Assembly (NCBI RefSeq): GCF_900451195.1
Contig: NZ_UGHR01000001.1
Span: forward strand, 62,001-126,000
Reading direction: 5' to 3'
DNA: 64,000 nucleotides
Source of the DNA: Iodobacter fluviatilis
Lineage (GTDB): Bacteria > Pseudomonadota > Gammaproteobacteria > Burkholderiales > Chitinibacteraceae
Part shown: positions 28,221 through 38,775 of the stretch, piece after piece
Position numbering within the stretch: the stretch's first letter is position 1
Layout: every line of letters starts with the position of its first letter
Notes under the pieces: generated by a model
What the model was told of the DNA's origin: nothing
The model's database searches: none
The model's input: only the letters and a program-made list of their open reading frames with translations
Made by a program: the position numbers and the translations under genes

Positions 28221-29521
28221 TATTCTTCCTCGGTGCTGCGCTGTTTTTTAGGTACAGCAATACCCAGCTGCTTGAGCTTGCGGTAAAGATGGGTGCGTTC
28301 TAGGCCCACTTTTTCGGCCACGCGGCTCATATTGCCGTTTGATAAATCAATTTGGCGCTCAATATAGAGTTTTTCAAACTGATCACGCGCTTCACGCAGG
28401 GGCAGGCTCAGATCAATATTGGGCAGGCCCGATACATGCTGGCTGTGGCTTTCAGCGCTGATGCTGCCATTTGGAGCAAACTGAGACAAAAGACGCGCCA
28501 GTGGTGCGCTATCAATTTCGCCATCGCGGCTGGTTATGGCGACGCTTTTAACCACATTGGCTAATTCATCCAGATTACCGGCCCATACTTGGCGCGATAG
28601 CAGCTGCAAGGCTAGCGGGCTGAAGTAGCGGGGCCCCAGTTTATGTACGCTGATTGCATCAGCAAGCAGTTTTTCAGCCAGCTGAGGAATATCTTCGCGG
28701 TGCTCTGCCAAAGATGGAATGGCAATGCTGAGCTGGGAAATATAATTTAATAACTCAGGCTCAAGCTGCCCAGCCAGAACACTTAATGGCTTGCTGGATG
28801 CACACACAAGGCGTACACGTTGTTTTTCCAGCTTAGGCAGAATGCTTTTCAGGCCCAGCTGAGCACGGCGATCCAGCCAAGCTAAATCGCGCAAAAATAA
28901 AATACCGCCGGTGGCTTTATTCAGCAGCTCTTGCGGTGCCTGAGCCAAATCTTCATTGGATGGCGGCGAAACAAAGGGTGCATTGGGTAAATTTAAAAAG
29001 CGCGCGCAATGCTCAAACCCTACTCCCGGTAAGCCTAGCAGCAGGACTGGGCCCGGCCTGCCACGCAGCGGGCTGAGGGTGGATTGCAATTCCTGAATTG
29101 CAATCCCTGCGCCTAAACGCTCTAAAGTCGGGGCGCGTACAGATGTCTCGGCGGGCAGCGACAGGGCGCGCTTGACCGTAGCCAATAGTTTTTGCAAACC
29201 AATGGGTTTTTCAAGGAAATCAAGCGCTCCGATGCGGGTGGCTTCTACTGCCGTATCGATGGTGGCGTGGCCGGACATCATCACCACAGGCATGGTGAGC
29301 TGACCATTACGCGACCATTCTTTCAGCAGAGTAATACCATCCGTATCCGGCATCCAGATATCAAGCAGCACCAGACGTGGCTGGGATTGATTTCTGATTT
29401 TACGGGCGGCTTCTGCATTTTCGGCCAGCACGATGCCATAGCCTTCGTCTTGCAGAATTTCCGATAATAATTCGCGAATGCCGACTTCATCGTCGACGAT
29501 CAAAATATCCTGACTAGCCAA
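28220..29521 (-). CDS. ntrX: NtrX-like response regulator with degenerate AAA+ domain
   Basis: Response regulator partner of NtrY, 433 residues. The receiver domain is intact (phospho-acceptor Asp about 54 in [12 protein letters not shown]). The central domain has the sigma-54-activator layout but not its motifs: the Walker A position reads GLPGVGFEH with no Lys, GAFTGA is absent with about 30 residues missing there, and Walker B reads [14 protein letters not shown] Fis-type HTH ([23 protein letters not shown]) ends the protein. It can probably bind DNA on phosphorylation but not hydrolyse ATP or activate sigma-54 polymerase. Eight-base overlap with ntrY. Confidence 0.9.
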   Translation of the reverse strand: MASQDILIVDDEVGIRELLSEILQDEGYGIVLAENAEAARKIRNQSQPRLVLLDIWMPDTDGITLLKEWSRNGQLTMPVVMMSGHATIDTAVEATRIGALDFLEKPIGLQKLLATVKRALSLPAETSVRAPTLERLGAGIAIQELQSTLSPLRGRPGPVLLLGLPGVGFEHCARFLNLPNAPFVSPPSNEDLAQAPQELLNKATGGILFLRDLAWLDRRAQLGLKSILPKLEKQRVRLVCASSKPLSVLAGQLEPELLNYISQLSIAIPSLAEHREDIPQLAEKLLADAISVHKLGPRYFSPLALQLLSRQVWAGNLDELANVVKSVAITSRDGEIDSAPLARLLSQFAPNGSISAESHSQHVSGLPNIDLSLPLREARDQFEKLYIERQIDLSNGNMSRVAEKVGLERTHLYRKLKQLGIAVPKKQRSTEEE

Positions 29522-31652
29522 TTGCTTCCTCCGCGAGGGGCAGCTCGATTCTTACCCAAGCGCCGCCTTCATCCCTGTTGCCGGCCTGTATTCGGCCCTG
29601 ATGTTCTTCGATTATTTTTTTTACGATCGCTAAACCTAAGCCTGTCCCTTTAATTTTAGTGGTGACATAGGGCTCAAAAATCCGAGATAAAAGTTCATTT
29701 GGAAATCCACTGCCACTGTCTGTAACGGTTAGGCTTGCAAAACGTTCGTTTTTTTCCATCTTAAGGTAAATCAGCTTGGGACTTGAGGAATTTTCCAGCC
29801 CCGTGATGGCATCCTGAGCATTTTGCAAGAGGTTATGGATCACCTGGCGCAGCTGGGTGGCGTCGCCAAGCACGATTAAAGGCTCCTCGCTGACCTGATT
29901 TAAAATCAGCGGAGAAGCTTCATACAGCACTAAAATTTCAGTTAGCAGCTGCTGTAAATCCAGCGGCTTTTTTTTGCCGCTAGGCTGGCGTGCATAATCT
30001 CTGAACGCATCAACCATATCTTTTAAGGCACCCACCTGCCGCACAATCGTCTGGGTGTTTCTTGCCAGTAGCTCAGCGCTGGCTTGATCCAACTTATCTG
30101 CCAGCTTATGCTCCATCCGTTCTGCCGCTAATTGTATCGGCGTGAGCGGATTTTTAATTTCATGTGCTAAACGCCTCGCTACTTCCCCCCATGCTGCATC
30201 ACGCTGAGCAGATAGTAAATCGGTGACATCATCAAATACCACTACAAAACCGGTATGACTGTCATCTTGCGGATCCAGTAAATGCGTGCCCCGGATATGC
30301 AAAACGCGCTTTGTATTAGCAAGTTCTAACTGATGCTGCCAACGGTCTTGCTCAGATAGTAATCTATCTGCGATCTGAGCACAAAAGGGTGTAAGTGCCG
30401 GATAGAATAAATGCCAGTTAGAAAGAGGCTCTGAACCGATTCTTTCCGGGTCTATTCCCAGTATTCTTAAGGCGCTCTGGTTGGATGAGCGCAGTTGCCA
30501 TGCGTTATCAAAAGATAATACGCCAGCAGAGAGAGAACCCAAAATAGCACCCAGATGTGCCCGCCCTGCGGCTTGTTCGGCCTGATGCATTTCCAGCGTG
30601 CTGCGCGCCTCTGACAGCTGTCTGGTCATGCGGTTAAACGAATGCGTGAGTATCCCCAGCTCATCCCTGCTGATCACCGGCTGCATTTGTGAGTAGTCGC
30701 CAGCAGCAACGGCACGGGTGCCTTCTGCCAGCACCGAGAGCGGGGCTGCAAGTCGGTCTGATAAGTAAATGGCCAAGGCCAGCGCGCCCAACAGGGCCAT
30801 TAACAGGGCAAGCGTCAGGGTCAGGCTGTAAATTAGTTTCAGCCCGCGCCTTGATTGCGATAATTGTTTGTAATCGTTTCGTACTTTTTCAACTAATTCT
30901 GCATCGGCTGCAAGCTGCTTAGGCACAGGCTGGACCAGCTGCAACAACCGTATTTTTTCACCGAAATTGCTGGCGCGCACTGGCACAAGTACACGCATGG
31001 ACAGCCCCTGATCATTGAGTGGCTCAATGATTTTAAAGGGGGTACGCATCGCCAAGCGCAGCTGGGTGCGATCGGGCTGTATGGGGAAAAGGCTGGCGTT
31101 CTCGCCACCGATATGGGCAAGCGTCTGGCCTGATTCGTTAAAGAGTGATAACTCTTGCACGCCTGTTTGCTCGCGCAAACGCCCTAGCCTCAGCAGCATT
31201 CCTGAGCTGCTGTCTTCGCTGATATCGAGTGCAATGACGCTGGCTTTTCTGGCCAGATCGCTCAATTGATAATCGATGGCGTTATGCCCTAGGTTCAGGC
31301 CGCGATCTAAAGCATGATCGACGCGCACATCAAACCAGTTTTCAATACTGCGGTTTAAAAACTGCACCGACAGTGTATAAACCAGCGTGCCGGGTAGTAC
31401 GGCAACAAGGGCAAACATCAGTACCATTCTCAGCGTGAGCCGGGAGCCAAATACTTTGGCCCGTACTTTTTTAATAAGGCTGATTAAGCGAATGCTGACT
31501 AAAACCAGCAGGCCGGCCAGTAGCAGCAAGTTCAGTACCAGCAGCAGGCTGTAATACTCGGCAAAGGCCGAAGTGTTACCACTGGCGGTGGCCAGTAAGA
31601 AAATCAGAATTGCGCCCAGAGAGGCAAAAAACAGCAGCTTAGGTTTACTCAT
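29514..31652 (-). CDS. ntrY: Sensor histidine kinase NtrY
   Basis: Membrane sensor kinase of 712 residues. Several N-terminal helices (about 5-110) and a periplasmic part are followed by another helix near 285, a HAMP domain, a PAS segment and the kinase core. The phospho-acceptor His is in [23 protein letters not shown]-binding boxes are [17 protein letters not shown] and [12 protein letters not shown]. NtrY phosphorylates NtrX; the pair is linked to nitrogen, redox or envelope control in different proteobacteria. Overlaps ntrX and the DUF4390 gene by eight bases each. Confidence 0.93.
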   Translation of the reverse strand: MSKPKLLFFASLGAILIFLLATASGNTSAFAEYYSLLLVLNLLLLAGLLVLVSIRLISLIKKVRAKVFGSRLTLRMVLMFALVAVLPGTLVYTLSVQFLNRSIENWFDVRVDHALDRGLNLGHNAIDYQLSDLARKASVIALDISEDSSSGMLLRLGRLREQTGVQELSLFNESGQTLAHIGGENASLFPIQPDRTQLRLAMRTPFKIIEPLNDQGLSMRVLVPVRASNFGEKIRLLQLVQPVPKQLAADAELVEKVRNDYKQLSQSRRGLKLIYSLTLTLALLMALLGALALAIYLSDRLAAPLSVLAEGTRAVAAGDYSQMQPVISRDELGILTHSFNRMTRQLSEARSTLEMHQAEQAAGRAHLGAILGSLSAGVLSFDNAWQLRSSNQSALRILGIDPERIGSEPLSNWHLFYPALTPFCAQIADRLLSEQDRWQHQLELANTKRVLHIRGTHLLDPQDDSHTGFVVVFDDVTDLLSAQRDAAWGEVARRLAHEIKNPLTPIQLAAERMEHKLADKLDQASAELLARNTQTIVRQVGALKDMVDAFRDYARQPSGKKKPLDLQQLLTEILVLYEASPLILNQVSEEPLIVLGDATQLRQVIHNLLQNAQDAITGLENSSSPKLIYLKMEKNERFASLTVTDSGSGFPNELLSRIFEPYVTTKIKGTGLGLAIVKKIIEEHQGRIQAGNRDEGGAWVRIELPLAEEAIG

Positions 31653-32283
31653 TACTGACGGCGTCTTCGGTGCGTACCTTGGCCAGATCGACCCATGGCG
31701 ATTCTAATTGCCACTCTTCGTGGCCAAAGGCGGTGAGCTGATAGGTTTTGGGAAGGCGGGAGCGATCAAGTTTTAAACGTACTTTGCCCGCAAAATCAGG
31801 ACTGCGGTCGCGTGCAATATTGCTGTCTGTGAGTACACCCCAGTTACGCACGATGCCCAAGGCGGCCAATGCATCATTTACATTGGGAAAATTACGGTAA
31901 AAGCTGCCAATGTGCAGGCGGTATTGCCGGGACAGCGAATGATAAGAAAGCTGGTAGCTCAGCATGGCATTGGGGCCAAAGCCATCTGAAAGCTGGCGAT
32001 ACCATGAGTAAATCCGGGGGCGGGTTAGCTGAAATTCATACACAAAGGTCAGAGACAAACCATTTTTGAGCGCTTCCTGTAAATCATTAGAAAGCGATAC
32101 ATCAAAGCGGGCAGCAATCTCAATGCGATTGTCCGCAAAGCTCGCCTCGGCCTTTTGTGCCTTAATATCACCTGCATCGGCCCAGACCCATGCGCAAAGC
32201 AGGCTGGCTATGCAAAACAAAGCCAGCTTGATAAGACGAGGCTGGCTTTGTGCATGGCGGGGCGTCATGCTGGATTTCAGCAT
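31645..32283 (-). CDS. DUF4390 exported protein
   Basis: Protein of 212 residues with an N-terminal signal sequence or anchor (about residues 18-36) and a beta-rich remainder typical of DUF4390 ([50 protein letters not shown]). Function is unknown. It is conserved in beta-proteobacteria between rsmB and ntrY, exactly as here, so an envelope signal for NtrY is a plausible inference. It starts 24 bp after rsmB and overlaps ntrY. Confidence 0.85.
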   Translation of the reverse strand: MLKSSMTPRHAQSQPRLIKLALFCIASLLCAWVWADAGDIKAQKAEASFADNRIEIAARFDVSLSNDLQEALKNGLSLTFVYEFQLTRPRIYSWYRQLSDGFGPNAMLSYQLSYHSLSRQYRLHIGSFYRNFPNVNDALAALGIVRNWGVLTDSNIARDRSPDFAGKVRLKLDRSRLPKTYQLTAFGHEEWQLESPWVDLAKVRTEDAVSNE

Positions 32284-32307
32284 GAAGATAATCGCAATTC
32301 GTGACGA

Positions 32308-33582
32308 TTATGCCGTTTTGGCAAAAAGGGCGTAGAAAAAGCCATCATGTTCCGGTGTCGGCAGGAGTTGACCATCTGCGGGAATAAAATCGGGTAAAGG
32401 CAGTCGTTCTGCGTTGGCATGCCGAGCCGAAAATGCGCTCGCTGCCTCGGTATTTTCCGCCGCAAAAACTGAGCAGGTAGCGTACAGGAGTTTGCCGCCG
32501 GGCGCTACGAGTGGCCAGAGTGCATCGAGCATTTGGGCTTGCTGGCGCGCGAAACCTGCAAAGTCTTCAGGACGGCGCAGCCACTTGATATCCGGGTGGC
32601 GGCGCACTACCCCTGTTGCAGAGCAGGGTACATCGGCCAGAATCCGGTCAAATTGTTTGCCATCCCACCAAGTATCAGGCTGGCTGGCATCGCCCAGCTG
32701 TAAGTTGGCGGTTTGGCCCAGCCGGTCTACGTTTTCTTGTACACGGCGAAGTCGGGCTGCATCGTTATCGATTGCGGTTAAGCTGACTTTGGCCAGCTCT
32801 AAAATATGGCCACTTTTCCCGCCTGGCGCAGCACAAGAATCCAGCACACGCTGGCCATCGGCTACATCTAAAATCCTTGCGGCATATTGCGCGCCCAGAT
32901 CCTGTACTGAAACCCAGCCATCAAAAAAGTGTGGTAAACGATCAACACCAACCGGGTTTTGCAGCTGAATGGACAGCCCGTCGCTTGAGCTGGCGGCTAT
33001 TTCATCCTGAGCTAAAAGGGCGATATAGGCATCACTGGTGGTTTTGTTCAGATTAACCCGCAGGGTCATTGGCGGATGCTGATTATTGGCCAGCAGGATA
33101 TTCCGCCATTGTTTTGGATAGGTTTTGCGCATGGCCGAAATCCACCATGCAGGGTGCGAGTACTGGCCGTATTCGCTGTTTTGCGCCATTTTGAAGAGAT
33201 CGTCTTTCTGGCGAAGAAAGTTACGCAGCACGCCATTTACTAGGCCCTTACCGTGGCCCGCGCCTGTTTGCATAGCCACTTTAACGGCGTGATCCACAAT
33301 GGCATGCGGGGCAGAGCGGCTGAATTGCAGCTGGTAAATTGCAACCAGCAGCAGTGCTTTCAGCTCTGGCTCGTGCAAGGGCTTTTGCAATAGCTGTTTT
33401 AAAATACTTTCGATTAAGCCCAGCTGACGCAGGGTGCCGTAACTTACATCCTGAATTGCGCCTTTTTGGCGCGGCAGCAGACTAGGGTCTTCGCGCCAGA
33501 CCTTATTTAAGGCTTCGGTCAGGTTTTGGCCGGCGAGTACACCGGCGACAATGCGGCTGGCAAATTTTTGAGTAGCAAGCAA
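32308..33582 (-). CDS. rsmB: 16S rRNA (cytosine-967-C5)-methyltransferase RsmB
   Basis: Methylates C967 of 16S rRNA using S-adenosylmethionine; 424 residues. The N-terminal NusB-like RNA-binding domain occupies about 1-140. The SAM motif is LDSCAAPGGKSGHILEL; the two catalytic cysteine motifs are DVPCSATGVVRRHPDIKW and YATCSVF. Length matches E. coli RsmB (429). First gene of the rsmB, DUF4390, ntrY, ntrX, TPR run. Confidence 0.95.
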   Translation of the reverse strand: MLATQKFASRIVAGVLAGQNLTEALNKVWREDPSLLPRQKGAIQDVSYGTLRQLGLIESILKQLLQKPLHEPELKALLLVAIYQLQFSRSAPHAIVDHAVKVAMQTGAGHGKGLVNGVLRNFLRQKDDLFKMAQNSEYGQYSHPAWWISAMRKTYPKQWRNILLANNQHPPMTLRVNLNKTTSDAYIALLAQDEIAASSSDGLSIQLQNPVGVDRLPHFFDGWVSVQDLGAQYAARILDVADGQRVLDSCAAPGGKSGHILELAKVSLTAIDNDAARLRRVQENVDRLGQTANLQLGDASQPDTWWDGKQFDRILADVPCSATGVVRRHPDIKWLRRPEDFAGFARQQAQMLDALWPLVAPGGKLLYATCSVFAAENTEAASAFSARHANAERLPLPDFIPADGQLLPTPEHDGFFYALFAKTA

Positions 33583-33671
33583 AATATTCTCTTTCTGTGA
33601 AATGGCCGCCAGCTCAAACGCTGGATCTGCAAGGCAGAAGCGTCTGTGACTGTGTGTGTTTAAATTAACAA

Positions 33672-34517
33672 TTAACCGCGTGCAATGGCGTGCAATCTTG
33701 CAACGCGTTCTGCTGTTTGTGGATGGGTGCGAAATAAATCTGATAATCCACCGCCAATCAGCGGGTTGATAATCATCATTTGCGCGGTTTCCGGATGGGC
33801 ATCGGCAGCGTGCATGGGAATGCCCCGTGCGTAAGCCTCAATTTTTTGTAAAGCATCGGCTAAAGCCAGCGGATCGCCTGAAATACGCGCGCCACCGGCA
33901 TCGGCTTCAAATTCCCGTGCACGGGAAATTGCCATTTGAATCAGTGAGGCAGCAATCGGGGCCAAAATGGCCAAAGCAATGCTGACAATCGGATTCATTG
34001 GCCTGCCATTTTCATCGCGGCCGCCAAAAAACATGGCAAAGTTCGCCAGTGCAGAAATGGCTCCGGCCATGGTGGCCGAAATGGTTGAGATTAAAATATC
34101 GCGGTGCTGAACGTGTGCCAGCTCGTGAGCCATCACTCCGCGTAATTCTCGGTAAGAAAGCACCCGCATAATGCCGGTGGTGGCGGCAACGGCGGCATTT
34201 TCCGGGTTGCGGCCGGTAGCAAAAGCGTTGGGCTGGTCTTCATCGATAACATAAACTTTTGGCATGGGCAGGCCTGCATTTCTGGAAAGCTCTTCCACCA
34301 TTGCATAAAGTTCGGGCGCGCTATGGGCATCAACAGGGTGAGCGTTGTACATACGCAACACCATCTTGTCTGAATTCCAATAGGCCCAGACATTCATTCC
34401 CCCCCCAAAAAGCAGGGCCAGCAGCATGCCGCTCTTGCCGCCGAGCATTGCGCCTATCATCGCAAAGAGGGCAATAATGCCCGCCATCAGAATGCTTGTT
34501 TTTAGCCAGTTATTCAT
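33672..34517 (-). CDS. htpX: Membrane zinc metalloprotease HtpX
   Basis: Heat-shock-related inner-membrane protease that takes part in membrane protein quality control. 281 residues with two N-terminal helices (about 8-50), the zinc motif HELAH near residue 129 and two further hydrophobic segments after it, with the third zinc ligand in [21 protein letters not shown]. Slightly shorter than E. coli HtpX (293). It lies alone between rsmB and fmt on the minus strand; the 220-bp gap upstream may hold its promoter. Confidence 0.94.
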   Translation of the reverse strand: MNNWLKTSILMAGIIALFAMIGAMLGGKSGMLLALLFGGGMNVWAYWNSDKMVLRMYNAHPVDAHSAPELYAMVEELSRNAGLPMPKVYVIDEDQPNAFATGRNPENAAVAATTGIMRVLSYRELRGVMAHELAHVQHRDILISTISATMAGAISALANFAMFFGGRDENGRPMNPIVSIALAILAPIAASLIQMAISRAREFEADAGGARISGDPLALADALQKIEAYARGIPMHAADAHPETAQMMIINPLIGGGLSDLFRTHPQTAERVARLHAIARG

Positions 34518-34738
34518 TTTCTACCCGGAAAATCAGATTGATTTCCATCAGATGCTTTTTTTTTAGAAAAATTCAATCTCTGTTTTTATGCCAATTAAAA
34601 CCAAGGTTAGTCAGGGCTCGCGCTGCTTAAACTACCATTCCCTCAGGTTTTTCCAGACAGCCCAAATGGCCACCGAAAGAGAATGTTAAACACGTTTGGG
34701 GCAGACTTTTACTCGTTGGCTGCACCCAAAGCGCTTCC

Positions 34739-35665
34739 TTATTCCCCTAATTTTAAGCCTGCCTCTATGCTATTGCCCGATAAAAATGCGGCCGCAGTTA
34801 CCCGTTTGCTGCCTGCTTTTTGCAGCTCGGTAATTCTGAGCGAGCCGCTGCCACAGGCTACGAGCAGCCCGTCTTTATCAGCAGCCAGCACCGTGCCGGG
34901 TGCCCCGCTTTGCGGGCAAACCGTGGCTTGCCAGATCTTCAGTGCTTGCCCTGTTAGCAGGGTTTGAGCCGATGGAAAAGGATTAAAAGCACGAATCATC
35001 TGATCGAGCTCGGCTGCTGATTTATGCCAGTCGATTTGTGATTCTTCACGCTTTAGTTTATCGGCGTAAGTTACACCCGCTTCAGGCTGAACCTGGCGTG
35101 TTTGCTGCAGTTCGGGCAGATTTTCCAGTGCTTCAACAAGGGCCTTTGCCCCTTGGTCAGCCAGCTTATCGTGCAGGCTAGCCGTGGTGTCATCCGCTTC
35201 GATAGCTGTACGGTGGATGGATAACATATCACCCGTATCAAGGCCTGCATCCATTTGCATAATGGTAATGCCAGTCTCGGTGTCCCCTGCCAGAATCGCC
35301 CGGTGAATGGGGGCTGCGCCACGCCAGCGGGGCAGTAGTGAGCCGTGGATATTCAGGCAGCCAAGCTTTGGTAAATTAAGCACGGCCTGCGGCAGAATAA
35401 GGCCGTATGCAGCAACAATCATTACGTCTGCTTCTATTTCGGCTAATGGAGCCTGCTGCTCCGGAGTACGCAGCTTTTCCGGCTGATAAACGCGGATGCC
35501 ATGCTGCTCTGCCAGTACTTTGACCGGGGATGCTGTGAGTTTCATTCCACGCCCGGCGGGGCGATCAGGTTGTGTTAACACAAGAGCAATGTCATGACCT
35601 GCCGCAATCAGTGCTTGTAGCGCACAAGCGGCAAAATCCGGCGTGCCGGCAAAGATTATTTTCAT
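34739..35665 (-). CDS. fmt: Methionyl-tRNA formyltransferase
   Basis: Formylates initiator Met-tRNA using 10-formyl-tetrahydrofolate. The protein starts canonically [19 protein letters not shown] at 35665 (308 residues); the frame extends upstream to 35722 but that part is not family-like. Active-site Asn, His and Asp are in [20 protein letters not shown] and LDTGDML. The C-terminal OB-like domain follows from about 205. It follows def, its usual partner, but an unusual 17-bp hairpin lies in the gap. Confidence 0.95.
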   Translation of the reverse strand: MKIIFAGTPDFAACALQALIAAGHDIALVLTQPDRPAGRGMKLTASPVKVLAEQHGIRVYQPEKLRTPEQQAPLAEIEADVMIVAAYGLILPQAVLNLPKLGCLNIHGSLLPRWRGAAPIHRAILAGDTETGITIMQMDAGLDTGDMLSIHRTAIEADDTTASLHDKLADQGAKALVEALENLPELQQTRQVQPEAGVTYADKLKREESQIDWHKSAAELDQMIRAFNPFPSAQTLLTGQALKIWQATVCPQSGAPGTVLAADKDGLLVACGSGSLRITELQKAGSKRVTAAAFLSGNSIEAGLKLGE

Positions 35666-35692
35666 TTTGTATGAGCCACTGTGGGCAGCTGT

Positions 35693-35732
35693 CTGGCCTT
35701 GATTGTGGTGAAAATACCGCAATCAAGGCCAG
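35693..35732. repeat. Long hairpin in the def-fmt gap
   Basis: CTGGCCTTGATTGTGGT at 35693-35709 pairs with 35716-35732 as a 17-bp stem (one wobble) around a six-base loop. There is no T-tract on either side, so simple termination is unlikely; processing, attenuation or a small mobile-repeat origin are options. Confidence 0.6.
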
Positions 35733-35746
35733 AGGGCGGCGATGAG

Positions 35747-36250
35747 TTACATGGTTTTACGCTGATTTTTTTTAAGTTTTTGCACGATACGGCTCAATTT
35801 TAGCTTGGAGAGCTTTTCTACAAAAACTTTACCATCCAGATGATCTAATTCATGCTGAATGCAAATGGCGAGTAAACCGTCGGCTTCTAATTCAAAGATT
35901 TCGCCTTTAATATCAAGGGCGCGGACTTTAACCCGTTCGGCGCGTTCTACTTCTTCGTAGATGCCAGGAACAGAAAGACAGCCTTCTTCCCACATGGTTT
36001 TTCCATCCATCGTCACGATTTCAGGATTAATTAGCGCCATTAGGCTATTTTTCTCTTCAGAGATATCGATCACAACAACACGCTGGTGAACGTTCACTTG
36101 TGTGGCTGCTAAACCGATGCCTGGAGCGGTGTACATGGTTTCACTCATGTCGCGAACCAGCTGCTGTAAGCGATCATCGAATACAGTAACAGGCTTGGCA
36201 ATGGTGTACAGCCTGTCGTCGGGGTAGTGCAGAATATTTAGAATGGCCAT
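35747..36250 (-). CDS. def: Peptide deformylase
   Basis: Removes the N-formyl group from new proteins; metal-dependent (Fe2+ in vivo for the family). All three motifs are present: [16 protein letters not shown] with the metal cysteine, and QHELDH with both metal histidines and the catalytic Glu. 167 residues, standard type 1B length. Followed by fmt; divergent from the LysM gene. Confidence 0.96.
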   Translation of the reverse strand: MAILNILHYPDDRLYTIAKPVTVFDDRLQQLVRDMSETMYTAPGIGLAATQVNVHQRVVVIDISEEKNSLMALINPEIVTMDGKTMWEEGCLSVPGIYEEVERAERVKVRALDIKGEIFELEADGLLAICIQHELDHLDGKVFVEKLSKLKLSRIVQKLKKNQRKTM

Positions 36251-36397
36251 TTTAGTCTGTGCAAGTAAGAGCGGTGATTGCTACAAGCAAATTTCTTGCT
36301 TGTGGCTGTAAAATAAGTAGTAGTCAAATAAACATGTTCCGAAAAACTGATGTAAGCACTCGGCTAACATCTTTTTCGGCGGAGAGAAATCGCCATC

Positions 36398-37456
36398 ATG
36401 CGAAAAACAATTATATCGCTACTTTGGGTAGGCGTACTTTTATCTGGGTCTGCAGTTGCAGATACTCTTGCCATGCAGGATAACGCGCCTGATCGTTATG
36501 TGGTGGTAAAAGGCGATACCCTCTGGGGTATATCGGGTCATTTTTTGAAACAACCATGGCGCTGGCCGGAAATTTGGCAGCTTAATAAAGCGGATATTAA
36601 AAATCCACATTGGATTTATCCAGGTGATGTGGTGCTGCTGGATAAGAGCAGCGGTGAGCCGCGTCTGCGCTTGCTTAAGAACGAAAAATCACCTGCATCT
36701 GCTCCAGTTTCGGGCAAGGTGTCTCCGCGTATTCGCTCGACCTCACTGGCCGATGGCGCAACACCAAGTATCCCTTTATCCGCAATCAGCCCCTTCCTGA
36801 ATAAACCGCTGGTGATCGATAACGAAACCTTCGCCGCCGCACCGCGCGTTGCCGCTGGTCCGGATGAGCGTGTGATTTTTGCCAGTGGCGATAAGGTCTA
36901 TGCGGTTGGTCTGACTGGTGAAGTGGGTGATAACTGGCAGGTTTTCCGTGATGGTAAAAATCTGATTGATCCTGATGATCCTGAAAGAAAACGGGTGATC
37001 GGGCATCAGGTTGAATATCTCGGGGACGCCCGTCTGGAAGTCACCGGTGATGTGGCAACATTACGCCTGACTTCTTCAAAAGAAGAAATTCTGGTGGGCA
37101 ACCGCCTGATTCGGGCCAATGAAGCGCCTTTCCTTAATTTTGTACCACATGTGCCGGAAACTCCGGTGAGTGGCCGTGTGGTTTCATCTTATGGTGGCGT
37201 GGCTGAAGCGGGACCTCTGACAACGGTTGTGATTAACCGTGGCTCAGATCAGGGCGTGGATGTGGGGAGTGTGTTTTTTAACTACAAGGCTGGCCGTTTG
37301 ATTCGCAAGGAAAATCGCAGCGAGCCTGATCGTTATACTCCGATAGAAAAAAACGGTAATTTATTTATTTACCGTGTTTTCCCAGCGTTTTCCTATGGTT
37401 TGGTGCTGGATAGTACTCGAGCGGTGAATGTGGGCGACGAGGTGAAAACGCCTTGA
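36398..37456 (+). CDS. Exported LysM-domain protein
   Basis: Periplasmic or envelope protein of 352 residues. The signal peptide (about 1-21, ending SAVA) is followed by a LysM peptidoglycan-binding domain at about 33-85 (YVVVKGDTLWGISGHFL, WPEIWQLNKADIKNPHWIYPGDVV). The remaining ~260 residues are beta-rich with no catalytic motif I recognise. This LysM protein commonly lies between def and dprA in beta-proteobacteria. It has a GGAGAGAA ribosome site and its stop overlaps dprA (TGATG). Confidence 0.88.
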   Translation: MRKTIISLLWVGVLLSGSAVADTLAMQDNAPDRYVVVKGDTLWGISGHFLKQPWRWPEIWQLNKADIKNPHWIYPGDVVLLDKSSGEPRLRLLKNEKSPASAPVSGKVSPRIRSTSLADGATPSIPLSAISPFLNKPLVIDNETFAAAPRVAAGPDERVIFASGDKVYAVGLTGEVGDNWQVFRDGKNLIDPDDPERKRVIGHQVEYLGDARLEVTGDVATLRLTSSKEEILVGNRLIRANEAPFLNFVPHVPETPVSGRVVSSYGGVAEAGPLTTVVINRGSDQGVDVGSVFFNYKAGRLIRKENRSEPDRYTPIEKNGNLFIYRVFPAFSYGLVLDSTRAVNVGDEVKTP

Positions 37457-38532
37457 TGAGCGAGGATGAAGTGCGGCTTTGGCTGCGCTTCACCACCGTG
37501 ACCAAAGTGGGGCCAAGAAAGCAAATTGCGCTTTTAAGCCGCTTTGGTACGCCAGAGGCCGTGTTTGCAGCCAAACCGGCCGAGCTGGCTGAAGTTCTGA
37601 GCCCCTTAGTATTAAAAGCCTGGCTGGATAGCCCGGATATTGAAGAAACTGTTCAGCAAACCCTTGCTTGGCAGGCAGAAGAAGGCAATCGTCTGCTGTG
37701 CCTTGGCGACGCAGATTACCCGCCCAGCCTCCTAGATTTACCCGATGCGCCTGTGCTCTTGTATATAAAAGGCCGCACAGATTTATTGTCTGCGCCAGCT
37801 TTGGCCATTGTGGGCAGCCGGAATGCCAGCCCGCAAGGCATCATGAATGCAAGAGAATTTGCTCAATCTTTTAGTGGGGCCGGGCTGAGTGTGGTGAGCG
37901 GTCTTGCTGCAGGAATAGATGCAGCAGCCCATCAGGGAGCACTTGCAGCTCCATCATCAACCATTGCGGTGGTGGGGACGGGGCTTGATCGGGTTTACCC
38001 GGCCAGCAATCGTGAATTGGCACATCAAATTGCCACTGATGGCGTGATCCTTTCTGAGTTAGCCTTAGGCAGTCCTCCCAAAGCAGAGCATTTTCCCCGA
38101 CGCAACCGAATCATTGCCGCCTTGGGGCTGGGATGTCTGGTGGTTGAGGCCACCGTCGGCAGCGGCTCCTTGATAACGGCGAAACAGGCCGCAGATATAG
38201 GGAGAGACGTTTTTGCCATTCCAGGCTCTATTCACTCACCCATGGCAAGAGGTTGCCATCAGCTGATCAAGCAGGGAGCCAAGCTGGTTGAGTCAGCTGA
38301 GGATGTATTATCCGAGCTGGCTTGGGCTAGCCCCGTGCAAGAACCTGGCAAGCAAAAAGCATCAAAAAGCAGTCCTTTTTTACAAAATATGGGTTTCGAT
38401 CCCGTCGATATTGAAACATTGTCACAACGCAGCGGCTTGACGACAGACAGGCTATCCGCGATGCTGTTGACCTTGGAGCTTGAAGGTTGCATTGTCGCCC
38501 TGCCCGGTAGCCGCTATCAGCGGATTGCCTGA
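37456..38532 (+). CDS. dprA: DNA processing protein DprA
   Basis: Binds incoming single-stranded DNA in natural transformation and loads RecA. 358 residues. The Rossmann-like core shows VGSRNASPQG, SGLAAGIDAAAHQGAL, VVGTGLDRVYPASNR and FPRRNRIIAALG; a winged-helix-like C-terminal domain (about 285-358) follows. ATG 37456 overlaps the LysM gene stop; a TTG at 37453 is less likely. The smg gene, often found between dprA and topA, is absent here. Confidence 0.94.
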   Translation: MSEDEVRLWLRFTTVTKVGPRKQIALLSRFGTPEAVFAAKPAELAEVLSPLVLKAWLDSPDIEETVQQTLAWQAEEGNRLLCLGDADYPPSLLDLPDAPVLLYIKGRTDLLSAPALAIVGSRNASPQGIMNAREFAQSFSGAGLSVVSGLAAGIDAAAHQGALAAPSSTIAVVGTGLDRVYPASNRELAHQIATDGVILSELALGSPPKAEHFPRRNRIIAALGLGCLVVEATVGSGSLITAKQAADIGRDVFAIPGSIHSPMARGCHQLIKQGAKLVESAEDVLSELAWASPVQEPGKQKASKSSPFLQNMGFDPVDIETLSQRSGLTTDRLSAMLLTLELEGCIVALPGSRYQRIA

Positions 38533-38775
38533 GCAGGGCGTAAGTATTTGCTCTGTCCATTTTGGATGCTTGCTTGCCCCGCCCGATTTCCTGCTATATC
38601 CATAGAGCTGATTGCTTTGGATGTGTATGCAAAATGTTGTGAGATGCGCTGCTTATAGTAAGGGATGTGTTTTTTTTGCTCAGGTATGCTCTTGTAAAAA
38701 AAGGGTTTGCCGTCATTAATACGCAACCAGACTGTTAGTCAGTCCTTTAATTATATATAAACGTGCCGGGGACCC

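Noticed and set aside
34683..34967. 94-codon plus-strand frame over the end of fmt
   Set aside because: Antisense to fmt, no supporting features.
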